A stretch of 64,000 bases of DNA from Rubrivivax sp. (GCA_020248915.1 JADCGP010000016.1:50706-114705); one strand, 5' to 3'. Positions 37,254 through 46,778 are shown, counted from the stretch's first letter. The notes: generated by a model not told the origin, from the sequence alone. Program-made: numbers and translations.

Positions 37254-37838
37254 ATGGGCTCGGGCTCCCGGATCGACCTGACGAACCAGTTCCTGATCGC
37301 CATGCCCGGCATGGCCGACGACACCTTCCGCGGCGCCGTCGTCTACCTCTGCGAGCACAACGACAACGGCGCGCTCGGCCTGGTCATCAACAAGCCGATC
37401 GACATCAAGGTCCGCAACCTCTTCGAGAAGGTCGAGCTGACGCTCGATCGCGACGAGCTCGGCGAGCAGCCGGTGTACTTCGGTGGCCCGGTGCAGACCG
37501 AGCGCGGCTTCGTGCTGCACGAGAAGCTCGGCGACGGGCCGAGCCCGTACAACAGCACGCTGTCCATCGGCGACAGCGGCCTCGAGATGACCACCAGCAA
37601 GGACGTGCTCGAGGCGATGGCCGAGGGCGGCGGGCCGCGCCGGGTGCTGATCACGCTCGGCTACAGCGGCTGGCGCGCCGGGCAGCTCGAGGACGAGCTC
37701 GGGCGCAACGGCTGGCTCACCGTCGGCGCCGACCCGGCGGTGATCTTCGACACGCCGATCGAGCAGCGCTACCAGCGCGCGCTCGGGCTGCTCGGCTTCG
37801 ACCCGCGGATGCTGTCGCAGGATGCCGGCCATGCCTGA
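37254..37838 (+). CDS. yqgE: YqgE/AlgH family protein (UPF0301)
   Basis: Conserved 194-residue cytoplasmic protein of unclear role (AlgH in Pseudomonas). The family opening [40 protein letters not shown] is plain, followed by [16 protein letters not shown] and [20 protein letters not shown]. It is usually paired with ruvX, as here, where the two genes overlap. I chose Met4 of the longest frame (37,254) because it matches the family N-terminus; Met1 at 37,245 overlaps the -10 box. Confidence 0.95.
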   Translation: MGSGSRIDLTNQFLIAMPGMADDTFRGAVVYLCEHNDNGALGLVINKPIDIKVRNLFEKVELTLDRDELGEQPVYFGGPVQTERGFVLHEKLGDGPSPYNSTLSIGDSGLEMTTSKDVLEAMAEGGGPRRVLITLGYSGWRAGQLEDELGRNGWLTVGADPAVIFDTPIEQRYQRALGLLGFDPRMLSQDAGHA

Positions 37839-38268
37839 GGCCGCGCGCGCCGCCGGTGCGCCCGCGCGTCCGCAGACCCTGCTCGCCTTCGACTACGGCA
37901 CGCGCCGCGTCGGCGTGGCCGTTGGCAACACGCTGCTGGACACGGCCGAGCCGCTGGCGACGATCGACGCCGCCGGCGACGCGCGGCTGGCCGCGATCGC
38001 GCGTCTGGTGGCCGAGTGGCAACCCGCCGAACTGGTGGTCGGCGTGCCGCGCCACCCCGACGGCGCCGAGCACGACAACACGCACCGGGCGCGCGCCTTC
38101 GCGCGCCGGCTCCAGGCCCGCTTCGGGCTGCCGGTGCACGAGGTCGACGAACGCTACAGCACGACCGAGGCGCTGGCCGCGGGGCAGCGCGGCGCGGCGA
38201 CCGACGCGGCCGCGGCCGCGATCCTGCTGCGGCAGCACCTGGACGAGCGCGCGCGTGCCGCCGCCTGA
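37831..38268 (+). CDS. ruvX: Holliday junction resolvase-like RuvX/YqgF
   Basis: 145-residue RNase H-fold nuclease; E. coli YqgF is linked to rRNA processing. [19 protein letters not shown] carries the first catalytic Asp, [10 protein letters not shown] and [10 protein letters not shown] the family middle motifs, and [15 protein letters not shown] the last acidic residue. ATG 37,831 has AGGA 8 nt upstream and overlaps the yqgE stop by 8 nt; the ATG three codons earlier is less well spaced. Confidence 0.95.
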   Translation: MPEAARAAGAPARPQTLLAFDYGTRRVGVAVGNTLLDTAEPLATIDAAGDARLAAIARLVAEWQPAELVVGVPRHPDGAEHDNTHRARAFARRLQARFGLPVHEVDERYSTTEALAAGQRGAATDAAAAAILLRQHLDERARAAA

Positions 38269-38343
38269 CGCTGCGTGACACCCCACGACGCCGCGCCGCC
38301 GCCCGTCATCTCCGACCTCGCCTGACCCGCCGGACCAACCCCG

Positions 38344-38856
38344 ATGTCGACCCTGTCGCTGGACGCCGAGGCCCTGTACGCCGAACTGCTGCGCGGCGTG
38401 CGCGGGCTGCTGCGGCCGGGCGGCGTGCTGGTGGGCATCCGCTCCGGCGGCGCGTGGCTCGCCGAGCGTCTGCAGGCCGACCTCGGGCTGCCCGCCACGC
38501 CGGGCTTCATCTCCAGCGCGCTGCACCGCGATGACTTCGCGCAGCGCGGCCTGGCCGGCGGCGGCGGCGCCACGGCGCTGCCGTTCGCCGTGGAAGGCGC
38601 GCACGTCCTGCTGGTCGACGACGTGCTCTACACCGGGCGCACGATCCGCGCCGCGCTCAACGAGCTGTACGACTTCGGCCGCCCGGCCAGCGTGGTGCTG
38701 GCGGTGCTGGTCGACCGCGGCGGCCGCGAGCTGCCGATCGAGGCCGCGTTCGCCGCCGCCCGCATCGTGCTCCCGGCGGCGCAGCGGCTGACGCTGGCGC
38801 GCGAGGCCGACGGCCGGCTCGATTTCGAACTCCGCGGCGGCGCGCAGGGACGCTGA
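38344..38856 (+). CDS. pyrR: PyrR-type bifunctional pyr regulator/uracil phosphoribosyltransferase
   Basis: 170-residue phosphoribosyltransferase. [13 protein letters not shown] at 88-100 is the PRPP-binding motif; [13 protein letters not shown] and [11 protein letters not shown] are PyrR family segments. In Gram-positives PyrR binds pyr mRNA; in proteobacteria its regulatory role is uncertain. It lies immediately before pyrB, overlapping it as TGATG. The 75-nt leader upstream shows no obvious attenuator. Confidence 0.93.
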   Translation: MSTLSLDAEALYAELLRGVRGLLRPGGVLVGIRSGGAWLAERLQADLGLPATPGFISSALHRDDFAQRGLAGGGGATALPFAVEGAHVLLVDDVLYTGRTIRAALNELYDFGRPASVVLAVLVDRGGRELPIEAAFAAARIVLPAAQRLTLAREADGRLDFELRGGAQGR

Positions 38857-39818
38857 TGCTGGCGCGCCGCAACCCCCAGCTCAACGCCCACGGCGAGCTG
38901 ATCCACCTGCTGTCGATCGAGGGCCTGCCGCGCGCGGTGCTGACACAGATTCTCGACACCGCCGGCACCTTCCTCAGCGTCAGCCAGCGTGAGGTCAAGA
39001 AGGTGCCGCTGCTGCGCGGCAAGAGCGTGTTCAACCTGTTCTTCGAGAACAGCACCCGCACGCGCACGACCTTCGAGATCGCGGCCAAGAGGCTCTCGGC
39101 CGACGTCATCAACCTCGACATCGCCCGCAGTTCCACCGCCAAGGGCGAGAGCCTGCTCGACACGATCGCCAACCTCAGCGCCATGCACGCCGACATGTTC
39201 GTCGTGCGGCACGCCGAGAGCGGTGCGCCCTACCTGATCGCCCAGCACGTCGCGCCGCACGTGCACGTGGTCAACGCCGGCGACGGCCGCCACGCGCACC
39301 CGACGCAGGGCCTGCTGGACATGTACACGATCCGCCACTACAAGCGCGACTTCACGCAGCTGGTGGTGGCCATCGTCGGCGACATCCAGCACTCGCGCGT
39401 GGCCCGCAGCGACATCCACGCGCTGGCCACGCTCGGCGTGCCCGAGATCCGCGCGGTCGGGCCGCGGACGCTGGTGCCCGGCGACCTCGCCGGCATGGGC
39501 GTCCGGGTCTGCCACGACATGGCCGAGGGCATCCGCGACGCCGACGTCGTCATCATGCTGCGGCTGCAGAACGAGCGCATGGGCGGGGCGCTGCTGCCGA
39601 GCGCCGGCGAGTTCTTCAAGAGCTACGGCCTGACGCCGGACAAGCTCGCGCTGGCCCGCCCCGACTGCATCGTGATGCATCCCGGGCCGATCAACCGCGG
39701 CGTCGAGATCGACTCCCGCGTCGCCGACGGCTCGCACAGCGTGATCCTGCCGCAGGTGACCTTCGGCATCGCGGTGCGGATGGCGGTGATGAGCACCATC
39801 GCCGGGAACCAGGCATGA
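38856..39818 (+). CDS. pyrB: Aspartate carbamoyltransferase catalytic chain
   Basis: Makes carbamoyl-aspartate, the committed step of UMP synthesis. The 320-residue protein has the carbamoyl-phosphate loop [12 protein letters not shown] (STRTR at 66-70), the middle segment [17 protein letters not shown], and the aspartate-binding part [22 protein letters not shown] is the conserved C-terminal motif. There is no pyrI. The next gene encodes a dihydroorotase-like partner, the arrangement of the class A ATCase complexes known from Pseudomonas. Confidence 0.97.
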   Translation: MLARRNPQLNAHGELIHLLSIEGLPRAVLTQILDTAGTFLSVSQREVKKVPLLRGKSVFNLFFENSTRTRTTFEIAAKRLSADVINLDIARSSTAKGESLLDTIANLSAMHADMFVVRHAESGAPYLIAQHVAPHVHVVNAGDGRHAHPTQGLLDMYTIRHYKRDFTQLVVAIVGDIQHSRVARSDIHALATLGVPEIRAVGPRTLVPGDLAGMGVRVCHDMAEGIRDADVVIMLRLQNERMGGALLPSAGEFFKSYGLTPDKLALARPDCIVMHPGPINRGVEIDSRVADGSHSVILPQVTFGIAVRMAVMSTIAGNQA

Positions 39819-39828
39819 GGCCGCGGGC

Positions 39829-41148
39829 ATGAGGTTGCTGGTGCGCGGTGCGCGCGTCGTCGACCCCGCCAGCGGGCGCGACGAGACGGCCGACGTCGCG
39901 ATCGCCGACGGTCGCATCGTCCGCATCGCCGCCGCGGGCGCGATGCAGGGCTTCGAGGCCGAGCGGACGCTGCAAGCCGCCGGCCTGGTCGCGATGCCGG
40001 GGCTGGTCGACCTCTGCGCGCGCCTTCGCGAGCCGGGCCAGGAGCACACCGGCATGCTCGAGACCGAGCTGGCCGCCGCCGCCGCCGGCGGCGTGACCAG
40101 CCTGGTCTGCCCGCCCGACACCGACCCGCCCCTCGACGAGCCGGGGCTGGTCGAGATGCTCAAGTTCCGCGCCCGCAAGCTCGGCCGCTGCCGCGTGTTC
40201 CCGCTCGGGGCGCTGACGCGCGGCCTGCAGGGCCAGGCGCTGACCGAGATGGCCGAGCTGACCGAGGCCGGCTGTGTCGGCTTCTCGCAGGCCGACGTGG
40301 CGATGAAGGACACCGGCGTGCTGCTGCGCGCGCTGCAGTACGCGTCGACGTTCGGGTTCCGCGTCTGGCTGCGGCCGCAGGACGCCTGGCTCGGCGGCGG
40401 CGTCGCGGCATCGGGCGCGGTCGCCACGCGGCTCGGGCTGTCCGGCGTGCCGGTGCTGGCCGAGACGATCGCGCTGCACCAGATCGTCGAGCTGGTGCGC
40501 GCGACACGGGCCCGCGTGCACCTGATGCGGCTGTCCAGCGCCGCCGGCGTCGCGCTGGTGCGCGCGGCCAAGGCCGAGGGCCTGCCGATCACGGCCGACG
40601 TCAGCATCAACTCGCTGCACCTGACCGACGTCGACATCGGCTTCTTCAACCCCGACATGCGGCTGGTGCCGCCGCTGCGCCAGGGTGCCGACCGCGCCGC
40701 GCTGCGCGCCGCGCTGGCCGACGGCACGATCGACGCCCTCGTCTCCGACCACGACCCGGTGGCCGACGACATGAAGCAGCTGCCCTTCGGCGAGGCCGAG
40801 CCCGGCGCCACGGGGCTGGAGCTGCTGCTGGGCCTCGCGCTGCGCTGGGGCGCCGACGCCGGCTGCCCGCTCGCGCAGGCGCTGGCCCGCGTGACCTGCG
40901 GCCCGGCGGGCGTTCTCGGTGCGGCGCTCGGTCCGCTGGCCGGCAGCGCGGGGCGCCTGGTGGAGGGCGGCGTCGCCGACCTGTGCCTGTTCGACCCCGG
41001 CGGCCACTGGGCGGTCGCGCCCGAGCGGCTGGCCAGCCAGGGCAAGCACACGCCGTTCTCGTTCGCGGCCACCGGGATGGCGCTGCCCGGCTGCGTGCAC
41101 GCCACGCTGGTGGCCGGCGCGCTGGCGTACGAGGCGGGTCCGCGGTGA
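39829..41148 (+). CDS. Dihydroorotase-like protein, probably non-catalytic ATCase partner (PyrC')
   Basis: 439-residue amidohydrolase-fold protein of the class I dihydroorotase family. The metal-binding signature after the first strand, normally D-x-H-x-H-x-R-E-P-G, reads DLCARLREPG here, so both zinc His are replaced (Cys63, Arg65). Arg67, the substrate-binding Arg, and the later SDHDP remain. In Pseudomonas a similarly degenerate protein is structurally required for the PyrB dodecamer; the same role is inferred here from the 10-nt spacing to pyrB. True dihydroorotase must be encoded elsewhere. Confidence 0.9.
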   Translation: MRLLVRGARVVDPASGRDETADVAIADGRIVRIAAAGAMQGFEAERTLQAAGLVAMPGLVDLCARLREPGQEHTGMLETELAAAAAGGVTSLVCPPDTDPPLDEPGLVEMLKFRARKLGRCRVFPLGALTRGLQGQALTEMAELTEAGCVGFSQADVAMKDTGVLLRALQYASTFGFRVWLRPQDAWLGGGVAASGAVATRLGLSGVPVLAETIALHQIVELVRATRARVHLMRLSSAAGVALVRAAKAEGLPITADVSINSLHLTDVDIGFFNPDMRLVPPLRQGADRAALRAALADGTIDALVSDHDPVADDMKQLPFGEAEPGATGLELLLGLALRWGADAGCPLAQALARVTCGPAGVLGAALGPLAGSAGRLVEGGVADLCLFDPGGHWAVAPERLASQGKHTPFSFAATGMALPGCVHATLVAGALAYEAGPR

Positions 41149-42023
41149 AGCCGCTGGCACTGCCGCGCGCAGCCTGGCGGCTTGCGTGCGCGCTCGTGCA
41201 CGGCCTGCACGGCCTCGTGCTGGTGCTGCTGCGGTTCCCGTCGCTGGACCGGGCCGGGCGCGAGGCGCGCATCGCCTGGTGGTCCGCGCGGATGTTCCGC
41301 ATGCTCGGCATGGGGCTCGAGGTCCGCGGGGCCTTCCGGCCGGGCGCCAAGATGATCGTCGCCAACCACGTGTCCTGGCTCGACATCCTCGCCGTGCACG
41401 CCGCCTGCCCGCAGGCGCGCTTCGTCAGCAAGGCCGAGGTCCGGCACTGGCCGCTGGTGGCGCGCCTGGTGGACTCGGCGCGCACGCTGTACCTGGAACG
41501 TGGGCGCGCGCGCGACGCGCTGCGGGTGGTCCACCAGTGCGCCGAGGCGCTGCAGGCCGGCGACACGGTGGCCGTGTTCCCCGAGGGCACCGTCAACGAC
41601 GGGCACGCGTTGCTGTCCTTCCACGGCAACCTGCTGCAGGCGGCCATCAGCACCGCCAGCCCGGTGCAGCCCGTTGCGCTGCGCTACGCCGACGCGCACG
41701 GCCCGGTCAGCCGCGCGACGCTGTTCACCGGCGACATCACGCTGCGGCGCAGCCTGTGGTGGCTGGCCTGCGCCGACGGTGTGCAGGTGCGCGTGACGGT
41801 GCTGCCGGCGCAGGTCAGCGCGCATGCCGACCGCCGCCGCCTGGCCGAGCACCTGCGCGAGGAGATCGCGCGCGCGCTCGCCGCCGACCTCGCGCCGCAG
41901 GGTGCGGCTGCGATGGCCTCCGGGGCGGTCGAGTCGGCGGTCGAGTCGACCGGTACGGGTGGCGCGGCCGGTGCAGGCGGAACGGGCGGTGCCGCCAGCG
42001 TCGCGGGCACCCATGGGCGATGA
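41145..42023 (+). CDS. PlsC-type 1-acyl-glycerol-3-phosphate acyltransferase
   Basis: 292-residue lysophospholipid acyltransferase at the inner membrane. An N-terminal hydrophobic region (RLACALVHGLHGLVLVLLRF) precedes the catalytic NHVSWLDI (NHx4D) and the acyl-acceptor motif VFPEGTVNDG. The C-terminal ~45 residues are a low-complexity Ala/Gly/Thr tail (TGTGGAAGAGGTGGAAS) that is unlikely to be structured. GTG was chosen because it overlaps the preceding stop as GTGA. Substrate range (phosphatidic acid or ornithine lipid synthesis) is not evident. Confidence 0.92.
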   Translation: MKPLALPRAAWRLACALVHGLHGLVLVLLRFPSLDRAGREARIAWWSARMFRMLGMGLEVRGAFRPGAKMIVANHVSWLDILAVHAACPQARFVSKAEVRHWPLVARLVDSARTLYLERGRARDALRVVHQCAEALQAGDTVAVFPEGTVNDGHALLSFHGNLLQAAISTASPVQPVALRYADAHGPVSRATLFTGDITLRRSLWWLACADGVQVRVTVLPAQVSAHADRRRLAEHLREEIARALAADLAPQGAAAMASGAVESAVESTGTGGAAGAGGTGGAASVAGTHGR

Positions 42024-42936
42024 GGCCGCGCCGCCCATGCCGCTGATCCTTGCCGCCGAAGACGAGGCTGCACGCGCGGCGGCGCTGGCTGCGGCCCTCG
42101 GCTGGGAGTGGGTGCCGATCGGACGCCATGTCTTCCCCGACGGCGAGACCCGGCTGACCCTGCCGCCGGCGCTGCCGCTGCAGGTGGCCATCGTCTGCGG
42201 GCTGCAGCAGCCCAACGCGCGGCTGACCGAGTTGCTGCTGGCCGCCGCCGGCGCGCGCGAGCTGGGCGCGGCGCACCTCGTGCTCGTGGCGCCGTACCTC
42301 GCCTACATGCGGCAGGACGCCGCGTTCAGCGCCGGTGAGGTGGTCAGCCAGCGCCACCTCGGGCGGCTGCTCGCGGCGTACTTCGACGCCGTCGTCACGG
42401 TCGACCCGCACCTGCACCGCGTGGCGAGCCTGGACGAGGTGCTGCCGGGCCGGCGCGGTTTCGCGCTCAGCGCGGCCGCGCTGCTCGGCGAGCACGTGGC
42501 CGGCGTGCTGCCGCGCGCGCTGCTGCTCGGTCCGGACGAGGAGGCCGCGCGCTGGGTCCGCGCGGCGGCGGCCGGGCCCGGGCTCGACCACGCCGTCTGC
42601 GTCAAGCAGCGTCGCGGCGACCGCGACGTCGAGGTCGCGCTGCCGGCCGCGCCGGTGCACGGCCGCGCCGTCGTGCTGCTGGACGATGTGGCCAGCACCG
42701 GGCGCACGCTGGTGGCGGCGGCGCGCGGCGCGCTGGTCGCCGGCGCGGCCAGCGTCGACGTGGCCGTGACGCATGCGCTGTTCGTCGGTGACGCGCTCGA
42801 GGCGGTGCGCGCCGCGGGGGTGCGTCACGTCTGGAGCAGCGACTGCGTGCCGCACCCGACCAATGCGGTCAGCGTCGTGCCGCTGCTGGCCCACGCACTG
42901 CGCACGGCCGCCGCCGGTCCAGGCCCCGCGGCCTGA
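42013..42936 (+). CDS. Ribose-phosphate pyrophosphokinase-like protein
   Basis: 307-residue PRPP-synthetase homologue. N-terminal half: GRHVFPDGETRLTLP, LVAPYLAYMRQDAAFSAGEVVSQRHLGRLLA and VTVDPHLHR. C-terminal half: flexible loop KQRRGDRDVEV and PRPP-binding VVLLDDVASTGRTLVAAA. In typical enzymes RQD is followed by a basic residue; here it reads RQDAAF. The loop Lys/Arg are present, so catalysis is plausible. It is shorter than, and probably additional to, the main prs; a role supplying PRPP for pyrimidine synthesis is inferred from position. ATG 42,037 is an alternative start. Confidence 0.85.
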   Translation: MGDEAAPPMPLILAAEDEAARAAALAAALGWEWVPIGRHVFPDGETRLTLPPALPLQVAIVCGLQQPNARLTELLLAAAGARELGAAHLVLVAPYLAYMRQDAAFSAGEVVSQRHLGRLLAAYFDAVVTVDPHLHRVASLDEVLPGRRGFALSAAALLGEHVAGVLPRALLLGPDEEAARWVRAAAAGPGLDHAVCVKQRRGDRDVEVALPAAPVHGRAVVLLDDVASTGRTLVAAARGALVAGAASVDVAVTHALFVGDALEAVRAAGVRHVWSSDCVPHPTNAVSVVPLLAHALRTAAAGPGPAA

Positions 42937-42940
42937 GCGC

Positions 42941-42956
42941 GCCGCCGCGTGGCGGC
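42941..42956. terminator. Small hairpin between convergent genes
   Basis: GCCGCC-GCGT-GGCGGC forms a 6-bp all-GC stem in the 34-nt gap between the PRPP-synthetase-like gene and gpmA, which converge. No T-run follows, so terminator function is only suggested by position. Confidence 0.35.
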
Positions 42957-42970
42957 ACCCGGCGCCGCCG

Positions 42971-43726
42971 TCAGCCGCGGCCCTGGGCAGCCACGGCCGC
43001 CGCCGCCTGCGCGGCCGCCTCGGGGTCGCCCAGGTAGCGCCGGCCGAGCGGGCGCAGCTGCGCGTCGAGGTCGTAGACGAGAGGGATTCCGTTCGGGATG
43101 TTCAGGCCGACGATCTCCTCGTCGCTGATCCCGTCGAGGTACTTCACCAGCGCGCGGATGCTGTTGCCGTGGGCGGCCACGACCACGCGCTGGCCGGCAC
43201 GGATGGCCGGCGCGAGCCGCTCGTTCCAGCACGGGAGCACGCGCGCGACCGTGTCCTTCAGGCACTCGGTGAGCGGCACCTGCTGCGGGGCCAGCGCCGC
43301 GTAGCGCCGGTCGGCACGCTCGCAGCGCGGGTCGGCCGGCTCGAGGGCCGGTGGCGGGACGTCGTAGCTGCGACGCCATTGCAGCACCTGCGCGTCGCCG
43401 TAGCGGCGCGCCATGTCGGCCTTGTCCAGGCCCTGCAGCGCGCCGTAGTGGCGCTCGTTGAGCCGCCAGTCGTTGACCACCGGCAGCCAGGCGCGGTCCA
43501 TCGCCTCCAGGGCGTGCCACAGCGTCCAGATCGCGCGCTTGAGCACCGAGGTGAAGGCGAGGTCGAACTCGAAGCCCTCTTCCTGCAGAAGCCGCGCCGC
43601 CTGCCGCGCCTGCTCGACCCCCTTGGCCGTCAGCGGCACGTCGGTCCAGCCGGTGAACCGATTCTCCAGGTTCCAGGTCGATTCCCCGTGCCGGATCAGG
43701 ACGAGGCGATGCGCGGGCGTCTTCAT
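42971..43726 (-). CDS. gpmA: 2,3-bisphosphoglycerate-dependent phosphoglycerate mutase
   Basis: Interconverts 3- and 2-phosphoglycerate in glycolysis and gluconeogenesis; 251 residues. [25 protein letters not shown] contains the phosphorylated His13. [21 protein letters not shown] and [21 protein letters not shown] are diagnostic of the cofactor-dependent enzyme. The ATG at 43,726 is preferred over the TTG one codon upstream. A TAGAAT box ends 9 nt before it. Confidence 0.97.
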   Translation of the reverse strand: MKTPAHRLVLIRHGESTWNLENRFTGWTDVPLTAKGVEQARQAARLLQEEGFEFDLAFTSVLKRAIWTLWHALEAMDRAWLPVVNDWRLNERHYGALQGLDKADMARRYGDAQVLQWRRSYDVPPPALEPADPRCERADRRYAALAPQQVPLTECLKDTVARVLPCWNERLAPAIRAGQRVVVAAHGNSIRALVKYLDGISDEEIVGLNIPNGIPLVYDLDAQLRPLGRRYLGDPEAAAQAAAAVAAQGRG

Positions 43727-43735
43727 CAACCCCGA

Positions 43736-43745
43736 ATTCTATAAT
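43736..43745. promoter_or_regulatory. Overlapping divergent -10 boxes of gpmA and the rhodanese-grxC-secB run
   Basis: On the plus strand TATAAT (43,740-43,745) faces the rhodanese gene; on the minus strand TAGAAT (43,741-43,736) faces gpmA and ends 9 nt from its ATG. The two overlap by 2 nt, so polymerases would compete for this site. The plus-strand transcript would have a leader of about 60 nt. Confidence 0.55.
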
Positions 43746-43809
43746 CTGCGACTTTTGCCTTTGGCCCTGCGCTGCCGTGTCACGGTGCCGCCCGGCCGAC
43801 CCCTCCGCC

Positions 43810-44241
43810 GTGAGCTTCTTCGTCGAGAACTGGGTCCTCATCCTCGTGGCCTTCGTGTCGGGCGCGATGCTCGTCTGGCCGGCGGTGCGCGGTGGCGGCA
43901 GCCGGGTCAACGTGCCCACCGGCGAGGCCGTGCGTCTGATCAACCGCGAGAAGGGCGTCCTGATCGACGTCGGCGAGCCGGGCGAGTTCTCGGCCGGCCA
44001 TGCGGCAGGCGCGCGCAACGTGCCTTTCGGCCAGGTCGAGGGCAGCCGCGACCTGCCTTCCAACAAGGCGCTCCCGGTCGTGCTGCTGTGCCCGACGGGC
44101 GCGCGCGCCGCCCGCGCCGCCGGCCTGCTGCGCAAGGCCGGCTACGAGAAGGCCTTCGCCGTGGCCGGCGGGACGGCGGCCTGGCGTGAGGCGCAGCTGC
44201 CCGTGGACAAGAGCCCGGCCGCCGAGAAGGCCCCCGCCTGA
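43810..44241 (+). CDS. Rhodanese-domain protein with membrane anchor (YibN-like)
   Basis: 143-residue sulfurtransferase-type protein. One N-terminal membrane segment (NWVLILVAFVSGAMLVWPAV) is followed by a single rhodanese domain: GVLIDVGEPGEFSAGHAAGARNVP and the active loop LLCPTGARA with Cys94. The catalytic Cys and Arg are present. Its place before grxC, secB and gpsA is the conserved YibN neighbourhood. Start is GTG at 43,810, giving a standard N-terminus; the longer frame adds nine residues without support. Confidence 0.92.
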   Translation: MSFFVENWVLILVAFVSGAMLVWPAVRGGGSRVNVPTGEAVRLINREKGVLIDVGEPGEFSAGHAAGARNVPFGQVEGSRDLPSNKALPVVLLCPTGARAARAAGLLRKAGYEKAFAVAGGTAAWREAQLPVDKSPAAEKAPA

Positions 44242-44294
44242 ACCCGCGACGCGGCCGCCCGGCCGCGCCTGCCGCCGAACTGCCCGAGGTCACC

Positions 44295-44552
44295 ATGAAG
44301 CCGGTCAAGATGTACACGACGCAGGTCTGCCCCTACTGCGTGCGCGCCAAGGCGCTGCTGGCGCGGCGCGGCGTGGCCGACATCGACGAGATCCGCATCG
44401 ACCTCGACCCGGCCGAGCGCGAGCGCATGGTCGAGCTCACCGGCCGGCGCACGGTGCCGCAGATCTTCATCGGCGCCACCCACGTCGGAGGCTGCGACGA
44501 GCTGCACGAGCTCGACCGGCGGGGCGAGCTGATGCCCCTGCTGCAGGGCTGA
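44295..44552 (+). CDS. grxC: Glutaredoxin 3
   Basis: 85-residue dithiol glutaredoxin that reduces disulfides using glutathione in the cytoplasm. The CPYC active site (Cys12, Cys15), the cis-Pro segment RRTVPQIFIG and the glutathione-binding GGCDEL are all present. GAGGT lies just before the ATG. It is 53 nt downstream of the rhodanese gene. Confidence 0.96.
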   Translation: MKPVKMYTTQVCPYCVRAKALLARRGVADIDEIRIDLDPAERERMVELTGRRTVPQIFIGATHVGGCDELHELDRRGELMPLLQG

Positions 44553-44606
44553 GCGACGCCCGGCGCTGCCCGGCTCGCGCGGCCGCCCGCGTGTCGGGCA
44601 CGGCCC

Positions 44607-44612
44607 CATAAT
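44607..44612 (+). promoter_or_regulatory. Possible -10 box (CATAAT) upstream of secB
   Basis: CATAAT in the 141-nt gap between grxC and secB, about 80 nt before the secB ATG. It could allow secB-gpsA to be transcribed separately. No -35 box is convincing. Confidence 0.35.
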
Positions 44613-44693
44613 CCGCTGCCACGCCGCCTCGCCGCGCGGCGTGCTCGTATCGGCCGCGCCGCGGCTGCCCCTTCCCTTGCCCCCTACCGCACC

Positions 44694-45164
44694 ATGGCCG
44701 ACGCGACCCCCGTGTTCCAGATCCAGCGCATGTACCTGAAGGACCTGTCGCTGGAGCAGCCCAACTCGCCGCAGATCCTGCTCGAGCAGGCGCAGCCCCA
44801 GGTCGACATCAACCTCGGCATGCAGGCCGAGCCCGTGGTCGAGGGCATCTACGAGGTCAGCGTCATGGCCACCGTGACCACCAAGGTCGCCGACAAGGTG
44901 CTGTTCCTGGTCGAGGCCAAGCAGGCCGGCATCTTCGAGATCCGCAACCTGCCCGACGAGCAGATGCAGGGCATTCTCGGCATCGTCTGCCCGCAGATGA
45001 TCTACCCCTACCTGCGCGCGATCGTCTCCGACGTCTGTACGCGCGCCGGCTTCCCGCCGATCCTGCTCACCGAGGTCAACTTCCAGGCCCTGTTCGAGGC
45101 CCAGCAGCAGCAGCAGGCCGCGCAGCAGGGCAACGGCTCGCGGATCATCACCGGCGTGAACTGA
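44694..45164 (+). CDS. secB: Protein-export chaperone SecB
   Basis: Tetrameric cytoplasmic chaperone keeping preproteins unfolded for SecA; 156 residues. [24 protein letters not shown] is the family N-terminal strand, [28 protein letters not shown] the next, and [27 protein letters not shown] the core helix region. The Gln-rich tail [12 protein letters not shown] is common in Burkholderiales SecB. Confidence 0.97.
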   Translation: MADATPVFQIQRMYLKDLSLEQPNSPQILLEQAQPQVDINLGMQAEPVVEGIYEVSVMATVTTKVADKVLFLVEAKQAGIFEIRNLPDEQMQGILGIVCPQMIYPYLRAIVSDVCTRAGFPPILLTEVNFQALFEAQQQQQAAQQGNGSRIITGVN

Positions 45165-45198
45165 CCCGCCGCGGCAGTTGCTGGCGGCGGCCCGGCGC

Positions 45199-46188
45199 AT
45201 GAAGATCGCGATCCTCGGTGCCGGCGCCTGGGGCACGGCGCTCGCGATCGCGCTGGCCGCACGCCACGACGTGCTGCTGTGGGCGCGCGACGCGGCCCAG
45301 GCCGGCGCGATGCGGCGCACACGCCGCAACGAGCGCTACCTGCCCGAGGCGTTGCTGCCTGTTGCGCTGCGCGTCGAGGACGACGCCGGCGCCGCGCACG
45401 CGCACGGCACGCCGGGCGCGGACGCGCTGACCATCGTCGCCACCCCGATGGCGGGCCTGCGCGCCACGCTGGCGGCGCTGCCCGACGCGCGACCGGTCCT
45501 CTGGCTCAGCAAGGGCTTCGAGTCCGGCACCGGGGCGCTCGGTCACGAGATCGCGCGCGACGTGCGCCCGGACGCGCCCTGCGGCGTGTTGTCGGGTCCG
45601 AGCTTCGCCCTGGAGGTGGCGCGCGGCCAGCCGACCGCGCTGGTGGCCGCCTGCACCGACGCCGCGCTCGCCGCGCAGGCGATGCGCGCGCTGCACGGCG
45701 ACGCGCTGCGCGTGTACACGAGCACCGATGTCGTCGGCGTGGAGGTCGGCGGTGCGGTCAAGAACGTGCTCGCGATCGCGGTCGGCGCGCTCGACGGCAT
45801 GCAGCTCGGCCTGAACGCGCGCGCGGCGCTGATCACGCGCGGCCTGGCCGAGATGGCGCGGCTCGGGGTCGCGCTCGGGGCGCGCGCGGAGACCTTCATG
45901 GGCCTGTCGGGTCTGGGCGACCTCGTGCTCACCGCCACCGGCGACCTCTCGCGCAACCGGCGAACCGGCATGCGGCTCGCGGCGGGGCTGCCGCTCGCGC
46001 AGGTGCTGTCCGAACTCGGCCACGTGGCCGAAGGCGTGCCGAGCGCTCCGATGGTGCTCGCGCGCGCACGCGCCCTGGGCGTGGAGATGCCCATCACAGA
46101 GTGCGTGGTCGACGTGCTGCAGGGCCGGGCGACGGTGCCGCAGGCGCTCGGCCGGCTGATGGCGCGCGAGGCCCGCGCCGAGGGCTGA
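45199..46188 (+). CDS. gpsA: Glycerol-3-phosphate dehydrogenase [NAD(P)+]
   Basis: Reduces dihydroxyacetone phosphate to sn-glycerol-3-phosphate for phospholipid synthesis; 329 residues. [18 protein letters not shown] is the nucleotide-binding start, WLSKGFE and [15 protein letters not shown] the middle motifs, and [38 protein letters not shown] holds the catalytic Lys. The ATG at 45,199 directly precedes KIAIL; the upstream frame adds seven unsupported residues. It usually follows secB, as here. Confidence 0.97.
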   Translation: MKIAILGAGAWGTALAIALAARHDVLLWARDAAQAGAMRRTRRNERYLPEALLPVALRVEDDAGAAHAHGTPGADALTIVATPMAGLRATLAALPDARPVLWLSKGFESGTGALGHEIARDVRPDAPCGVLSGPSFALEVARGQPTALVAACTDAALAAQAMRALHGDALRVYTSTDVVGVEVGGAVKNVLAIAVGALDGMQLGLNARAALITRGLAEMARLGVALGARAETFMGLSGLGDLVLTATGDLSRNRRTGMRLAAGLPLAQVLSELGHVAEGVPSAPMVLARARALGVEMPITECVVDVLQGRATVPQALGRLMAREARAEG

Positions 46189-46307
46189 GCGCTCGGGCCG
46201 GGCCGCCCAGCCCGCGCAGACGTCGCCGCCACCGCGGGCCGCAATTCCAGCCCGCCTCGGCCGCCGCGCCGGGCCGTCCCGGGTGCGCCGGGGCAGGCCC
46301 GCCGCGC

Positions 46308-46778
46308 TCAGGCCCCGCCCGACCAGCCCTGCTGCCGCCACGCCTCGAACACCGCCACCGCGACGGCATTGCTCAGGTTGAGGCTGCGCTGCCCGGGACG
46401 CATCGGCAGGCGCAGGCACTGCTCCGGGGCGAAGCGCGCGCGCAGCGCCGGGTCGAGCCCCCGGCTCTCGCTGCCGAAGACCAGCCAGTCGCCTGGAGCG
46501 AACGCCACGTCGCCGAAGGCGCGTGCGGCCTGCGTGGTGAACGCGAAGCAGCGCTGCTGCGGCGGCTTCTCCGCCGCCAGCAGCGCATCCCAGGAGGCGT
46601 GGCGCCGGACCGGGGCGTACTCGTGGTAGTCGAGGCCGGCGCGCTGCAGCAGCCGGTCTTCCATCGAGAAGCCGAGCGGCTCCACGAGGTGCAGTTCGCT
46701 GCCGGTGTTGGCGGCCAGCCGGATCACGTTGCCCGTGTTGGGCGGGATCTCGGGCGCGACCAGGACGATGCGGAACAC
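46308..46778 (-). CDS. trmL: tRNA (cytidine/uridine-2'-O-)-methyltransferase TrmL
   Basis: SPOUT-class methyltransferase that modifies wobble position 34 of two leucine tRNAs; 156 residues. VLVAPEIPPNTGNVIRLAANTG opens the protein. The knot region has GDWLVFGSESRGL and LRLPMRPGQRSLNLSNAVAVAVFEAW, the SAM-binding SPOUT motifs 2 and 3. It ends 119 nt after gpsA in the opposite direction; that gap shows only GC-rich sequence. comF lies 16 nt upstream, so the two are probably co-transcribed. Confidence 0.95.
   Translation of the reverse strand: MFRIVLVAPEIPPNTGNVIRLAANTGSELHLVEPLGFSMEDRLLQRAGLDYHEYAPVRRHASWDALLAAEKPPQQRCFAFTTQAARAFGDVAFAPGDWLVFGSESRGLDPALRARFAPEQCLRLPMRPGQRSLNLSNAVAVAVFEAWRQQGWSGGA

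Noticed and set aside
38269..38343. PyrR-binding attenuator before pyrR
   Set aside because: The 75-nt gap has no antiterminator/terminator pair or PyrR-loop-like hairpin that I can see.
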